DNA of 64,000 bases from Branchiostoma lanceolatum. Its lineage: Eukaryota > Chordata > Leptocardii > Amphioxiformes > Branchiostomatidae. The DNA is taken from assembly GCF_035083965.1 (NCBI RefSeq), contig NC_089739.1, positions 8,606,001 through 8,670,000 of the forward strand, in the 5' to 3' direction. The position numbers and the translations under genes are program-made. Positions 53,101-64,000 of the stretch are shown here, one piece after another. The notes below the pieces were generated by a model. The model searched no databases, was not told where the DNA came from, and worked only from the letters and a program-made list of their open reading frames with translations. Within the stretch, counting starts at the first letter, position 1, and the number at the start of each line of letters is the position of its first letter.

Positions 53101-56100
53101 GGAGAGGGGCTCAGGCATTGTGCCTTAATCCGGCGGATTAGGGGGCAGGCGGCGTGTAAGCCCCAGTTAATTAGTACCCAAGCTAACAGGGCGGTCGAGA
53201 AGTGGGTTCGTTCGTTCGCTTAGACCATTGCAGTGCCTAGTGGCACTTAGTTTCCTTGCTGTTTCAGTGGTAGGGTATATTTTTACACAGAGGGGTTGCT
53301 AGCTATAGCCCTTCCAATTTAACATGCTCAAGACACCTCCTCGAACACGGGATCCCCATGTTCCGTCCCTTCTGAAAGACAGGTGCAGCCCCAACCAAGA
53401 TTGCCTTCCTCGGATTTCAACCGGGGTATCCCAGTTCAACTAATTGGAAACAGGAGCTGAACTGTCATGATCAGACTGCTACCAGTTGAGCCACGCTGGG
53501 TGGCACGGTGGAATGACGAGGTACGAATGATACACAGCCGAGAGGGGCTGAACCGACAGGCAAGATTAGCGTCACGCTGGCCCGCTAAACCCCTCTGATC
53601 GACGCAAACGTCTGACGTTGTGACGTGCCTAATTGGCGCTGTCGCTGATTAATGTCGTTATAGCGCGGGATTAATTATTTCTGTCTTAATAAGACAGTTG
53701 TGTTAAGGAGGGATTGGTGCATGTGTGAGGGGTGTAAGCTCTGATAATTTGTCATGATGCCCTAGAGCTGGGATGTGTGTGTGGGTGGGTGGGTTAGGGA
53801 AGGGTGTGTCCTAATGATTATCATTACGCATGTATGATTAATCTGAAGCAACATAAAGTTCATTTTATGGCTGCCGAATTCCCCTAGAGATTTCCACTGT
53901 TTTTTCATTGATTGTTTCAAGGAAAAACTTGATAAATGTTGGTAAGAGTTGAACATGAAAAGAACACAAATAAAGACAATTTGGGGAAATCCAATTAAAG
54001 TAATTAAGACATTGCCATAAATAATATTCATGACAGGAATCATCATCATCATCTGCTGGTGGTGAAGGAGTCACGGATGTTCACCCAACAGGAATAAAAT
54101 TCTTGTAATATTATAAGTATAATACATTCTGCAGGTCATTAAGATTTATTGTGAACCATGCTCTATCAAACAGCAAAAACTTAGTTGTAGTGTGTACTTG
54201 TATATCCGGTGGAAAATATAATATTTGTAGGGTTTACCAAGCTGGTAGATTTGAATTTCAAAAATGACATTCTGAAAATTCCGACCGTACAGTGACCATA
54301 CAGTGTTACAATAATTGCAGATGATACTGGCGTTGCATGTCTATTGTAATACAAAATGCGGCAAAGGTTTTACAACTTGACATTTTTGGGAGAGCTGGAA
54401 AACAAGTGACTTCTGACACCTTCTCCCTGTAGGAGATCTCTAAAACTGTCAAGTTATTTTCTCACTTTTCAACCGTGTCGGTGGACAGTGTTTCAGAACT
54501 CGGCGCCTTCGAGGCGGGGGACCGTGTTAACGCCCCCCCCGTCTACGGAATACGCAGAAATATCTGTTATCCCCGGAATTCTATGTCAGAGGTGTCTTAA
54601 TCGGACTTACGCAGGAGGCGTAATTTATTACCTAATTGCCGGGAGTTTTACTGCCCGCAAAAATTGGCATCATTCGTCAAGCGACTTTTCACCGCGCCGC
54701 GTCGCTTCCCCCGGACTTCATCAAAGGCCGCTCCGAGGGGGTTCCCGCGGTGACAAACGACGCGTTTCCGACGCGGGCCGGCATTATCACTCGGCCACGA
54801 TGTTGCGAGTGTTGGGGGAATCGGTAATCGGCGCTCGCCGACAGATTAAGCATGGCGTGTGGACGTTTCCTTGGCAGTGGCGTCGGGCAATCTATTCCCT
54901 AATTACTGCGCGCTGGCAGGGTCCATAAACTCCCGCTGTACAGACAGTAATAAATCCTGCCTTATTACACATTGAAGGACTGCCAGGGGGGATGAATGGG
55001 TGGTCAGGAGCCCATCTAGATGGATAGGGTTCATTGTCATGTATGACTACCCTATGGCACACACCATCGACTAGCTTCAAAAACCCCCGGAGTAACGAGT
55101 TGTCTTGAAAACGGTGATAACGGAACGCCCGGACAATCCGCACATCTCATCACGGATTTCCCATTTACGCCCCGGCAACACATCACCTAACGAAAACTCC
55201 GCCGACAAGATCTCCCGAAAATGTAAAACTCACTTCTTAGAGTCGTTAAAACCGACATCGTTTCCCAAACACACTTCTTACATCTCTATTAATAACACAT
55301 GTACACTTTTGACTACGAGTGAAGCCACTCTCCGAGAAGTACACCAATCCTTCTACGTAAGTACCTACAGAGACGTACAAAACAGTAAACTGCAAACCTT
55401 GACCTAGAGTAATCCGTCACTGGGCTCTTCTGTCCAAACATCACATTCAATATCATCCTCCGACACCAATAAATATCAATATATGGTGATCCTTGGAGGG
55501 CCTGCTTGCAGTGGATGTCTCCCGACGTACATGTACAGTTTAGTTATGCCGAGAGTGTCCTTGCTGCGCTTTGTGTCCAAATGGATTGGATTCGAGGATC
55601 TGGGTGGCGTAAACCCTCTGCCATTCCCAATTTTTCTTTTCGTGGCCGTGGTTATCTCCTAATTCCAGACAGCGGCACGGTTTTCTTATCGCTGCCACCT
55701 TGCGCGCCAAATCCGTTACGAAGGTCAGAGGGAGATCATATTTCAAAGGGGGATTCTCGTTCTAATCCACGCCGGACTTTAACACGACCAATCCAGCCCT
55801 GGGGTTTAGACGCTGACGTCAAAGAAAGATTAGCCCTAATCTCCATGCCTCGAGGGGACTCCAATCCCGGATTAGGCACCTGGTTCTTCCAAACAGAATA
55901 AATCCCGGCTAATGTGCCGCAGCCTGTCTCTATACAGCCCTGAATCAACCATCCCCGTACATTTTTACACGCGCTCGCAAAATTCTGTACATCTAGAATA
56001 AATCTCCACCCTGGTAATACATACAGGGACTTTGTGTGACGGTTTGCCTATTTGATAGGACGCGGCGGAGTTGGCTCTTTGTTCTTCCGAGGATTATTCT

Positions 56101-56240
56101 GCTGCGTTTGCTTGGATTAAGTCGGCCCGGCACTTCCCCCAGGGGTTTTAATTCTTCCAAAGTAAACGTGCTTAAGAATAATTCATAGACGTTTCTGCTT
56201 AAGCCGGTTGGTTGGGAGCCATATAAGACTTGCGGGGATG
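53101..56240. promoter_or_regulatory. candidate regulatory block A with K50 homeodomain sites
   Basis: No gene. Exact TAATCC/GGATTA at 53126, 53135 (an inverted pair), 53668, 55410, 55763, 55869, 56091 and 56114, with near matches (TAATCG, GATTA) at 54598, 54825, 55828. GC-rich islands at 54480-54950 and 55500-55900 also hold a TCF-like ATCAAAGG (54718). Role inferred. Confidence 0.45.
53228..53505 (-). repeat. tRNA-derived SINE copy, nearly full
   Basis: Reverse-strand copy of the 23139 family. B box reads GGTTGAAATCC on the minus strand; the body with TGCTCAAGACACCTCCTCGA is intact. Confidence 0.7.
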
Positions 56241-59200
56241 GTACATTTGTAGTGCTCTACTCGTACCTAGTTACAAATCACACCAGTGTTGCAACAGTAC
56301 AGTTTCTTTTCAAGCTTTAGACTAGAGTTGTTTCTGTTATTTAATCTTGACACTGATGTAGCCATTTGGCACCCCATTCTCTATTCGTTACAGTGTTAGG
56401 CAGCAGGAAGAAGGTTAAGCGAACCCCTGCTTCTCCTATTGGGCCAGTACTCTAGTAACTGATAGTCCTCACTCTTAACTGGTCTCAATCATGATATATC
56501 TGACTTAGGGAGTTAGGCTGTTCCAGTCCCATTCATGTAACCTGTAACCTTGAAATGGCCTTTGGGTCAAACCTTGATGAAGTGGCTTTGGGTCTTGATA
56601 TGTGATAACCACTGGGTAAAAAAAAAAAAAAAAAAAAAAATAAGAAAAACATCTGCAACTCCTGGTATGATTTGACCTCATTCTAATCTTTTTAATTATG
56701 ACTGGATAAACCAATTCTGTCTGTTAAGGTGACGGATGAAATTTTGTCCGTCAAATTAGTGGCTGAAAATTCCGTTCAAATGAGGGAATGATGAATGATA
56801 GGGGGGAAATCCTGCAACAGTATTTATCACTGCGCATGCCGTGTATAATCATGAACACATACATCATAGACTGATAGCCTTATCACCCATTATCAATGCA
56901 AGATTATCCCATAACAAACAGATTCCAGCGTCACGGCAGGAATTCAAAACGTTTACCTTCACTGATCATCCGATTCTTAACCCTCTACCTATCGACTAAT
57001 CCTGTTACCAATACAGACTTAATACTAAAAAGGGTACCTCAGCAAGGAAAAGGTTAAAACTGAACCTTTTTAAGTTAAGTTGCATATTCATAAGATCCCT
57101 TCAACAAACATTTATCTCTGGCTTTATTCAAGAAGGATTTAATTTCCAGAGCACCCCTCTCCAGCAGATGGTTAGGTCCTTAACCTTCTCCCTGCTGCCT
57201 AATCTCATAACCAATAGAAATTGGGTGCTAAATGGCAACCTTAGCATGCTGAATGTTAAACCGGAGTTCAAAATTCTTACAATTATTTCTTAAATCACAC
57301 TAAGTTCAAGTATAATGTAGTTAGATATTTTCATGAAGGATTCAAAATGATATATGCATACATCACGAAAGATTTCAAATATAATCTTCATGAAAGAATT
57401 AACATAATAATAATATGATTCTACACAGAATGCATTATGTCCAGATCCCCCCAGCATATCTACTGGTTGGTCCCCAAATCCCCCAGTATTCAGTTCTGGT
57501 GCTCATATCAGAGTCGACTAAAAGAAAAGAAAGATGTTATAAAATAATTATTTTTAAAAAAACTATACACTGTACATCATGATTATGAAAGGAAAGATTG
57601 AACAGACATAATCCTCTAGTAATGCATTCCTGAGGACTTCAGAATACATTTTGCCCAGATCCCCCGCTCAGCATATGAAGTGGTTGGTCCCTAAACCCCC
57701 CAGTATTCAGTCCAGGTGCGCACAAGTCGGCTAAATCCCGTCCCCTCCAGCCCTCCGCTGGGCCTAATCCTGTTTGCTCCGCGGATCAGCACCAGGCATT
57801 GTTACGCCGCCCCGACAGTCCATCAGCCGCTCCGCTTTTCATCTGCGGGATTTGGAGCGCCCGGCTGACGGGATATTCGCCCGGATTACCCCGTCGTCTC
57901 GACAGAAGGGGGATAAAATTTCCGACTCCGATTCAACTCCGATTCGGCTTTTAACATTCTGATTGAACCTATGGAAGAAATGCTTCAACATTCTCGTTAC
58001 AAAAGCAAATGTTTCCACATCTTTATTCAGTGACAGAAAGGTGCACTGTAACAGTGATCACATTTCTGAGTCTGATTCAACTTAATTATATAACATTCAA
58101 CTTTAAATTCTTATAGCTGACTTAAGTCAAGAAGTCTCTTTATGAAAGAAAATCCACACCTTTAAAGTTCAAACAAACTGACTGTAACAAAGATATTTCT
58201 GCTCCTCAAAATTTGTGATATCAGCTTTCCTTTTTCAGCAATCTGTTTAAAACTACATACACATACGACAGATCTTTTATTTTGTTTAAAAACTGTATTC
58301 TACAAATTCATATGAAAATATTTATACACATCTGAATCAACATTATCATCTCACACTCTCTGTTCATTCAAAGACACATCCGTAGAGTACCCAGAAGTGC
58401 TTGTAGTTATACCTATGATTTAAACTGATAGCCAGTCAAATCTCTTTCAAGTCTCCCTCCCACACACTTCATAGGCCGCTTTCTTTACACAGCCATGATA
58501 TAAGCTGTTGTATCAACGTCGCGCATTAGGACTCAGGAGATGACTACATGACATGATTCTGAATGAGGAATCACTTTAAAACTACCGGGTCACTGTACGG
58601 TGATCTGACTAATTACTGACGGTGAAGTTATATTTCTGTCATCCTAATCCTATAGTTGTTAGGTCCCAGATCTTAACCGGATTTCTTGCTTGCATGCTGC
58701 AGTTACAAATTGTATACTGTATCCTGGTTTATAACAAAGTTAACTATCATACTGATGCATAATAGGGAAATTTTTACCTCCATAAAAAATGGAGGTATTG
58801 TTTTGTGTGTATGTGTATGTGTGTGTGTGTGTATGTATCTGTTTGTTTGTGTTTCTGGATATTTGTTAAGTCAGCTTAACTTAAGAACCTCTGGATGGAT
58901 TGTGGTGATATTTGGTATGTGGGTAGGTATTGGGAAGACAAAGTTCAAGGTCAATTTTGGGCCTCCTGGTGTATGACCTTGGTACTGCTTGTTGACATGT
59001 GACATTGGAAAAACTGTCAGGTACATGTAGCTGTAGACATCTAGGTATAGACTTATACTAGAATCCTGATCTTTCCAGATCAAACTTTCATTTGTACCGG
59101 GAACTGTAACAACACGATGTACGAATAAACAAACCTAATCCATACAAGGAGTAAACAAACAAGTCGGTTTCAGTTCCCTGACTCCAAGGACCCTCGAGAT

Positions 59201-60290
59201 CTGATTACCACAACTGAAAGTCGGCCCCCGCCTGAAAATGAAAACGAGAGGTAAAAACGCAGTGACAAGGATTCAAACAACGTCCCACTTAGAGCTATCC
59301 TATTGTTCATGCCTGTCTGAGTATCCATGGTGGGTTTATCTGTGGGATTTGGTTTGCTTGAGCGAGCAGATATTCCGGTGGGAACAGAGTCACCCCGATC
59401 TAAGTCACCCGTAAATTCCTCAGCTCTTGACTTCCCCTGCAAATAAATCTTTGCAACCATATAGAAGAGTCATATCAAGAGTCATACCTACATTTTCGGT
59501 AAAATCAATAAATTTGGTGTTTCTTTATCTGACCAGTGAGCGTCGCTCCAGGCTGATTAGGGAATAAGAGTCGGGTCAGGCTGTAAATTTCACCGGCGCA
59601 CATTCAGCCTCACTCTAGTTTATGACACCCCAACGTTTTAACAACACTTTTCCCTGCGGGAGCGCACTCACTTATTCATGTTCCCTCATTCAAACGTCCT
59701 CTAGATCCAAGAAGTTGATTTTGTGAGAGAGCCTCAGAGGACGTTTTCAATGTAACACAGGCGAAGGTTTAGGGCGCTTCGTCGCGGAGATTCCCGGCAA
59801 ACCCGGCGTGGAGAATCTGGAGACGATGATGTCGTTCGGTCTACCGCGGTGCGCCGGTAATCCCTCACGGTAACAGCCTCCCTCCGCAGCGCGTTTACGG
59901 GGGATTTCAGACTTGTGCTGGTCACGTACAGGATTTAGAGTGATCTCAGCCTGTCAGTGATACATGTAAATAAATGCTGCTTCATTTCGCATTGAATTTC
60001 TAGCAGAATATACTCCAAAAGAAACAATATATCCCCCCCCAAAAAAAGACTAACAACCTCCTAGTCCTACAACCAGCTAAGCTAATTTAAAATCAAAAGG
60101 GATTTTAGCTTGTGCTGGTCACGTATTGGATATAAGTGATCTCGGCTTGCCAATGTTACATGTAAATAAACCCTGCTTCATTTCGTATTGAATTTCTAGC
60201 AGAATATACCCCCAAAAGATTAACAATATACCCCCGAAGAAACACACTAACAACCTCCTACAACCAGCTAAGCTGAAATCACCTATATAT
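56241..60290. promoter_or_regulatory. candidate regulatory block B with K50 sites and local repeats
   Basis: No gene. Exact sites at 56997, 57609, 57765, 57883, 58645, 59146 and 59858. Also a poly(A) tract 56618-56641, a 220-base-spaced duplication (57430-57500 / 57620-57730) and a tandem duplication of about 195 bases (59905-60100 / 60102-60285). Confidence 0.4.
58770..59080. repeat. dispersed repeat with TACCTCCAT/ATGGAGGTA hairpin and (TG)n
   Basis: Starts with an inverted repeat, then TG-rich sequence and CCTCTGGATGGATTGTGGTGAT. The composition is that of a dispersed element; family not identified. Confidence 0.45.
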
Positions 60291-62246
60291 CTGTGGTGGG
60301 TTTTGAGACACTTAATGATCAGTTCCTATGGTGTAGCACTAAATCAAAGCTTCACTTAGCATTGCAGACGTAGAAATCCTTATCAGAAAATTCCACCTCG
60401 ACTTGCCGAGTTTCTCGAGGCCGGGAAGCACATTCCTCAAGCGCGATTACGGAGTCCTCGCTATCTCTACCAGGACTATATCCGATCTTCATGAAGGAAT
60501 CCCAGAGGTGTACTTATCACAGAGAAGCCTGCCTATGGGTACATCATATCAATTTCCCTGTGTTGTGCGTTATTTCGTGTTTCTACTCTTGGGGGGCCCA
60601 AGAGAAGGAGAGGAAAAGATTAAGGGGGATGCTTAGCCATCCCTGCCGAGCTAAAATGAGATAAGCTATAAACCAACAGGATCTAAAACAAAAGGGCTTT
60701 TTATAATGAATGTGTATCAACTAACAATGACAATAATCAGTACGGCAATGTATTGACAATAGGTCTGCAAAAAAATCTTGGCAGTCAAATACTCTAATTT
60801 CAAATTTTCTTTGCTGTATGTAACATTATATTAGTGACAGACATTTTGTGAAATATTAGATGCACACAAATGAAAGGAATGTTATCGAACACGAGCTGAA
60901 AATTAATTGTTGACTTCGCCACGCAGAAATGGTTGAAAAATTGCAGAGTCACTTTCAAAGCCTACCGAAATATCCACAATTTTCCACATAATTAAGTCCC
61001 CTTCACACTTAATTAACAAAATTGTGCGAGTCAGTTTTAGCTGGTACGTGGCTGCGAACATATAGATATTATAATATACATTTGAAGACAAAACTCACAA
61101 CTCAAGCGACAAGTATCGATGAAGCTTAATTCAGAAAAAATATCTGAAGAATGTTGAAGAAATTTGACTGTTATATAAAACAACACGCTTGAGTTGTCAG
61201 CTTTGGATTTTCTTTCAATTTGTAGATTCAAGTGTTATAAATTAATTTCTCTTGAACAATCACTTTCAATTCAAAGCATTTGCTTGCAATAATTCAGGGC
61301 CAAACGACCACACAGTTTACGAGTTTGGATAGACTAAACACATCAAATCCTCATTTATTTGCCTCAATGTATGGTGCAATAGACAAAATATTTGTACTTT
61401 AAACTCGACAGAATTGTGACCCTAAGCAAAGAGAGACATCTCACGATCAGGTACGTGTATTGTATTCCGTGCACACACACACAACACAAAAGTTTGACGG
61501 CCTCCCACCTGTCTGAATGGACTGATAAACTACAACGCTTCAGGTGTGCCCGGGACGCCTTAAGGAGGCGTGTGGCACCGACCACCCAGACAAAAACACC
61601 TTAAGAACCGACAGGGAATCTCAAAACAAAGCCAATCCATTACAGGATCAGAAATTACAGCATAGATACAACGAGCTAGCAGCTCCCAAGGGAGCAGTTA
61701 GTGTAGAACACACCTCCCTATTGTTCTAACGTGTCTCACCTGCGGCCAGGTGTGAAGAGGAGCCCAGATCACACCAATCCGCCCACCTGGGCACGTCACC
61801 GCTTACCTGGATCAGCCTGGGCGGTCTTGGCAGCGGTAGGATTACAGAAGACGGTGGAAATCTGTCTGTGCGGGTGTAAAATCGGCGGGATCCATGAGGT
61901 TGTGTGGCTCCGTGCGCGCGGGCGGCTCAGGCGGGACTGCGGAGCCCCGGCCTGCGCTGATCTGATAAGGATGAGGGATTACCGACCGCATCGCCAGGTG
62001 AACCCGCCGTCTCCGTCCGCCACGCGAACAAGTCCGCGGCGAAATCCCGGCCGAACCGTCCCGAATCCCCCGCAAACTTTCCGCAAACTTTCCGCAGAAG
62101 TTGAAACGAGCATTTCCCACCAATTAGCGCGCTTAGTTTCCGCGCTAATCCCGATTTAATCCCGCGGGTGTCAAGTGAAAATGGTCAATCATTAATCAAG
62201 CGGTGATTCGGCCCAGGATTAGTGGATGGATTAGGGGATGACTTCT
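60291..62246. promoter_or_regulatory. candidate regulatory block C, 5' of TM9SF1-like gene
   Basis: No gene to 61730. 61740-62246 is GC-rich and holds TAATCC/GGATTA at 61839, 61976, 62146, 62157, 62216 and 62228: six in under 400 bases. Could serve either neighbour. Confidence 0.45.
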
Positions 62247-62436
62247 TCTCGCGAGAGTTTAGAGGCTGAGGTGACCATCCTCAAGTTTAACACCTTCTCA
62301 AACCCCAAGACGTACGATTTAAAGAAACTTAAGACGAAGGACAGCCTAGATTTTCTTAAGAGTCGTGTTTTCACGGAAGGGATGTGAGGTTTTGTCCACT
62401 TTTAGATTTAAATCTCCCCCGCGAGATTTCGCGAGA
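62247..62436. promoter_or_regulatory. TCTCGCGAGA promoter elements, TM9SF1-like gene
   Basis: A perfect TCTCGCGAGA palindrome at 62247-62256 and a one-mismatch copy (TTTCGCGAGA) at 62427-62436, 16 bases before the ATG. This palindrome is a known housekeeping core-promoter element bound by BANP in vertebrates. Confidence 0.6.
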
Positions 62437-62451
62437 TCTCGAATTTCCAAC

Positions 62452-64000
62452 ATGGCGGCTCTCCTGGCTACTTTGCTCGTCCTCGGAGTTCAAGGCTCCC
62501 TAGGAAAGACTTACCAAGACGGGGACAAGGTAAGACGCGAGAAATAAGAAGCCAAGACGTTAAGGAAGCATCCAAGAAATATTGGAGAAAATCTGGGGCG
62601 AATCGCTAGTGTTACAGACGAAAGGTCGTCGGTTAAAAACCGGCTCTGCAACTCTCGACGTATCGACCAATGGTTTTCCGTCCACGTCAGAGCAAAACAA
62701 GACCCCTAAAATAATTTGTTCGCTGCAAAATGGAAATGTTACGTTCATATTCTAGTTAAGGGTTAGATTGAGGATCTATTTATGGATTGTAAGAAATTGC
62801 CACGTCAATGCTTGTGATCATGTCCTTGAAAATAGGCGTTAGCGTAAAATCGTCTAATTATTCTACCCCCCTCCCCCAAAATTCAACCGAACATTATTTG
62901 TCTTCAACAACATTTTCTATGTTTGTGTCTTACAGTCCTGTGTTTTTCAAATCCTAAACTAACCTGGAATACGTGAATTACTATTTTTTTATTGTCTTGA
63001 TTTTTAATCATATATTCATAGTGCACATTTACAATCATGAAATCAAACAACAAGCTATAACAAGATTATATTCAGAAACTTACAGTGTCTTATTTTCAGA
63101 GACTATTCTGAAAATTGCACATTATCTCAGACCCCTCTTTACTCTATATCTCTACCTGTCCATGATAAAACTTGTCCATGACACAAGACAGGCATTCAGC
63201 CAGTACATATATTGGCCCCGAATGTCTTAAAAACTCATACATTCCTCACAGTAGAATCCTTGAATACAGCAGACAATAACAATGTCTGAAGATGCCCCTA
63301 TATTGAACTTAATGGCAACAAGTTCCACTCTAGGATAGTTCTAGGGAAAAGAAATGTGTGAATTAACTCTGGGCTGATAACTCTGGTTCTTGAAGGCATG
63401 ACTATGTCTTGTTCTTGTCTGAGCTGGTATTAGATACTTAGTAGTCAGCATGTCAACCCACTAGTAGTCATTTTGTAAATCATGCATATGTATGCAGAAA
63501 CAGGTATTTTCATCCCATTGTAGTAGGTTAGTATCTGATTCTTTTAGATAATTTGGCAATTATAACTTTTCCTTTCTTTACCCAGGTTACCCTGTATGTG
63601 AACAAAGTGGGACCTTACTTCAACCCACATGAGACCTACAACTACTATGAGCTGCCTCTCTGTAGGCCTGAGAAGGTTAGTTGGGAAAAACTATGTATTA
63701 GAGGCATAGAATGATAGAGCGTTTTCATGTGATGTACTCATAGGGACACCAACATTTCAGGGATTCTAGGATGTTTCGTGTATTGAAATACAAATGAATT
63801 GTAGTAGTGATGAATTTTTGTGGGTATTCTGTGATTATATTTTGGATAGAATGCAGGATTTTAAAAAAGAATTTGTCATATATGGTACTTTTGCAATTAT
63901 CAGGAATATGCCCCAGACTCAAGGTGTTTTGTACTGTAAGTTTGTCAACATTATTTTTACTTTCTTTCAGGTTGAGTTTGCCAGCCTGACACTGGGGGAA
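62452..64000 (+). CDS. TM9SF1-like nonaspanin, N-terminal part (runs off window)
   Basis: Exons 62452-62529, 63586-63675 and 63971-beyond 64000, all phase 0. The product starts with a signal peptide ([15 protein letters not shown]) and then [35 protein letters not shown] and SLTLGE, the conserved luminal start of the nine-transmembrane TM9SF (nonaspanin/EMP70) family. [21 protein letters not shown] fits TM9SF1 better than TM9SF2-4. Family role: endosomal/Golgi membrane protein in sorting and adhesion. The transmembrane part lies outside the window. The ATG is in an AACATGGCG context, giving a good start. Confidence 0.88.

Noticed and set aside
55506-55901. 131-codon ORF
   Set aside because: No motif, no splice partners, low-complexity switching. 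The block is better explained as non-coding regulatory DNA.

Overview
The window is a piece of animal nuclear genome. Genes are split into many short exons with GT-AG introns, and introns and spacers are full of (TG)n microsatellites, tRNA-derived SINEs and short inverted-repeat elements. The gene content (WSC plus GH16 beta-1,3-glucanases, a menorin/FAM151 protein, a Compass/Dve-type homeobox gene, MORN2, TM9SF) points to an invertebrate deuterostome, most likely an amphioxus (Branchiostoma). The species call is inference. All gene models were spliced by eye; exon phases were checked across every junction.

Layout, left to right. (1) 1-3704, + strand: 3' half of a WSC/GH16 glucanase gene, cut by the left edge. 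(2) 4839-13896, + strand: a complete tandem paralogue (556 aa) with a signal peptide, one N-terminal WSC domain and a second WSC domain spliced into the middle of the GH16 catalytic domain. (3) 15536-22640, + strand: an 821-aa FAM151/menorin-type membrane protein with three DUF2181 repeats. (4) 31437-24097, - strand: a 560-aa secreted protein whose predicted mature N-terminus is histidine, with a copper-brace/LPMO-like first domain, a Pro-rich linker and a propeller-like C-terminal part. (5) 32071-38246, + strand: MORN2, with two possible first coding exons and an RFX X-box at the distal one. (6) 51281-41000, - strand: a 923-aa Compass/Dve (CMP-class) homeobox protein with ULD, CUTL and two K50 homeodomains. 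(7) 51.3-62.2 kb: about 11 kb without a recognised gene, rich in TAATCC/GGATTA sites. (8) 62452 to the right edge, + strand: start of a TM9SF1-like gene.

Most unusual are: the WSC module nested inside a catalytic domain; the histidine-first copper-brace candidate fused to a propeller-like region; a three-repeat FAM151 in which only repeat 1 keeps the expected acidic/His residues; and a recurring pattern in which the 3' end of an exon plus its splice donor has been copied into the downstream intron (four exons in three genes). Two mobile elements sit in locally duplicated sequence, so an unoccupied or nearly unoccupied copy of the target remains nearby; one of these gives a clean 9-bp target-site duplication. 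The genes do not form one pathway. The glucanases and the copper-brace candidate could both act on polysaccharides, but that link is only suggestive.
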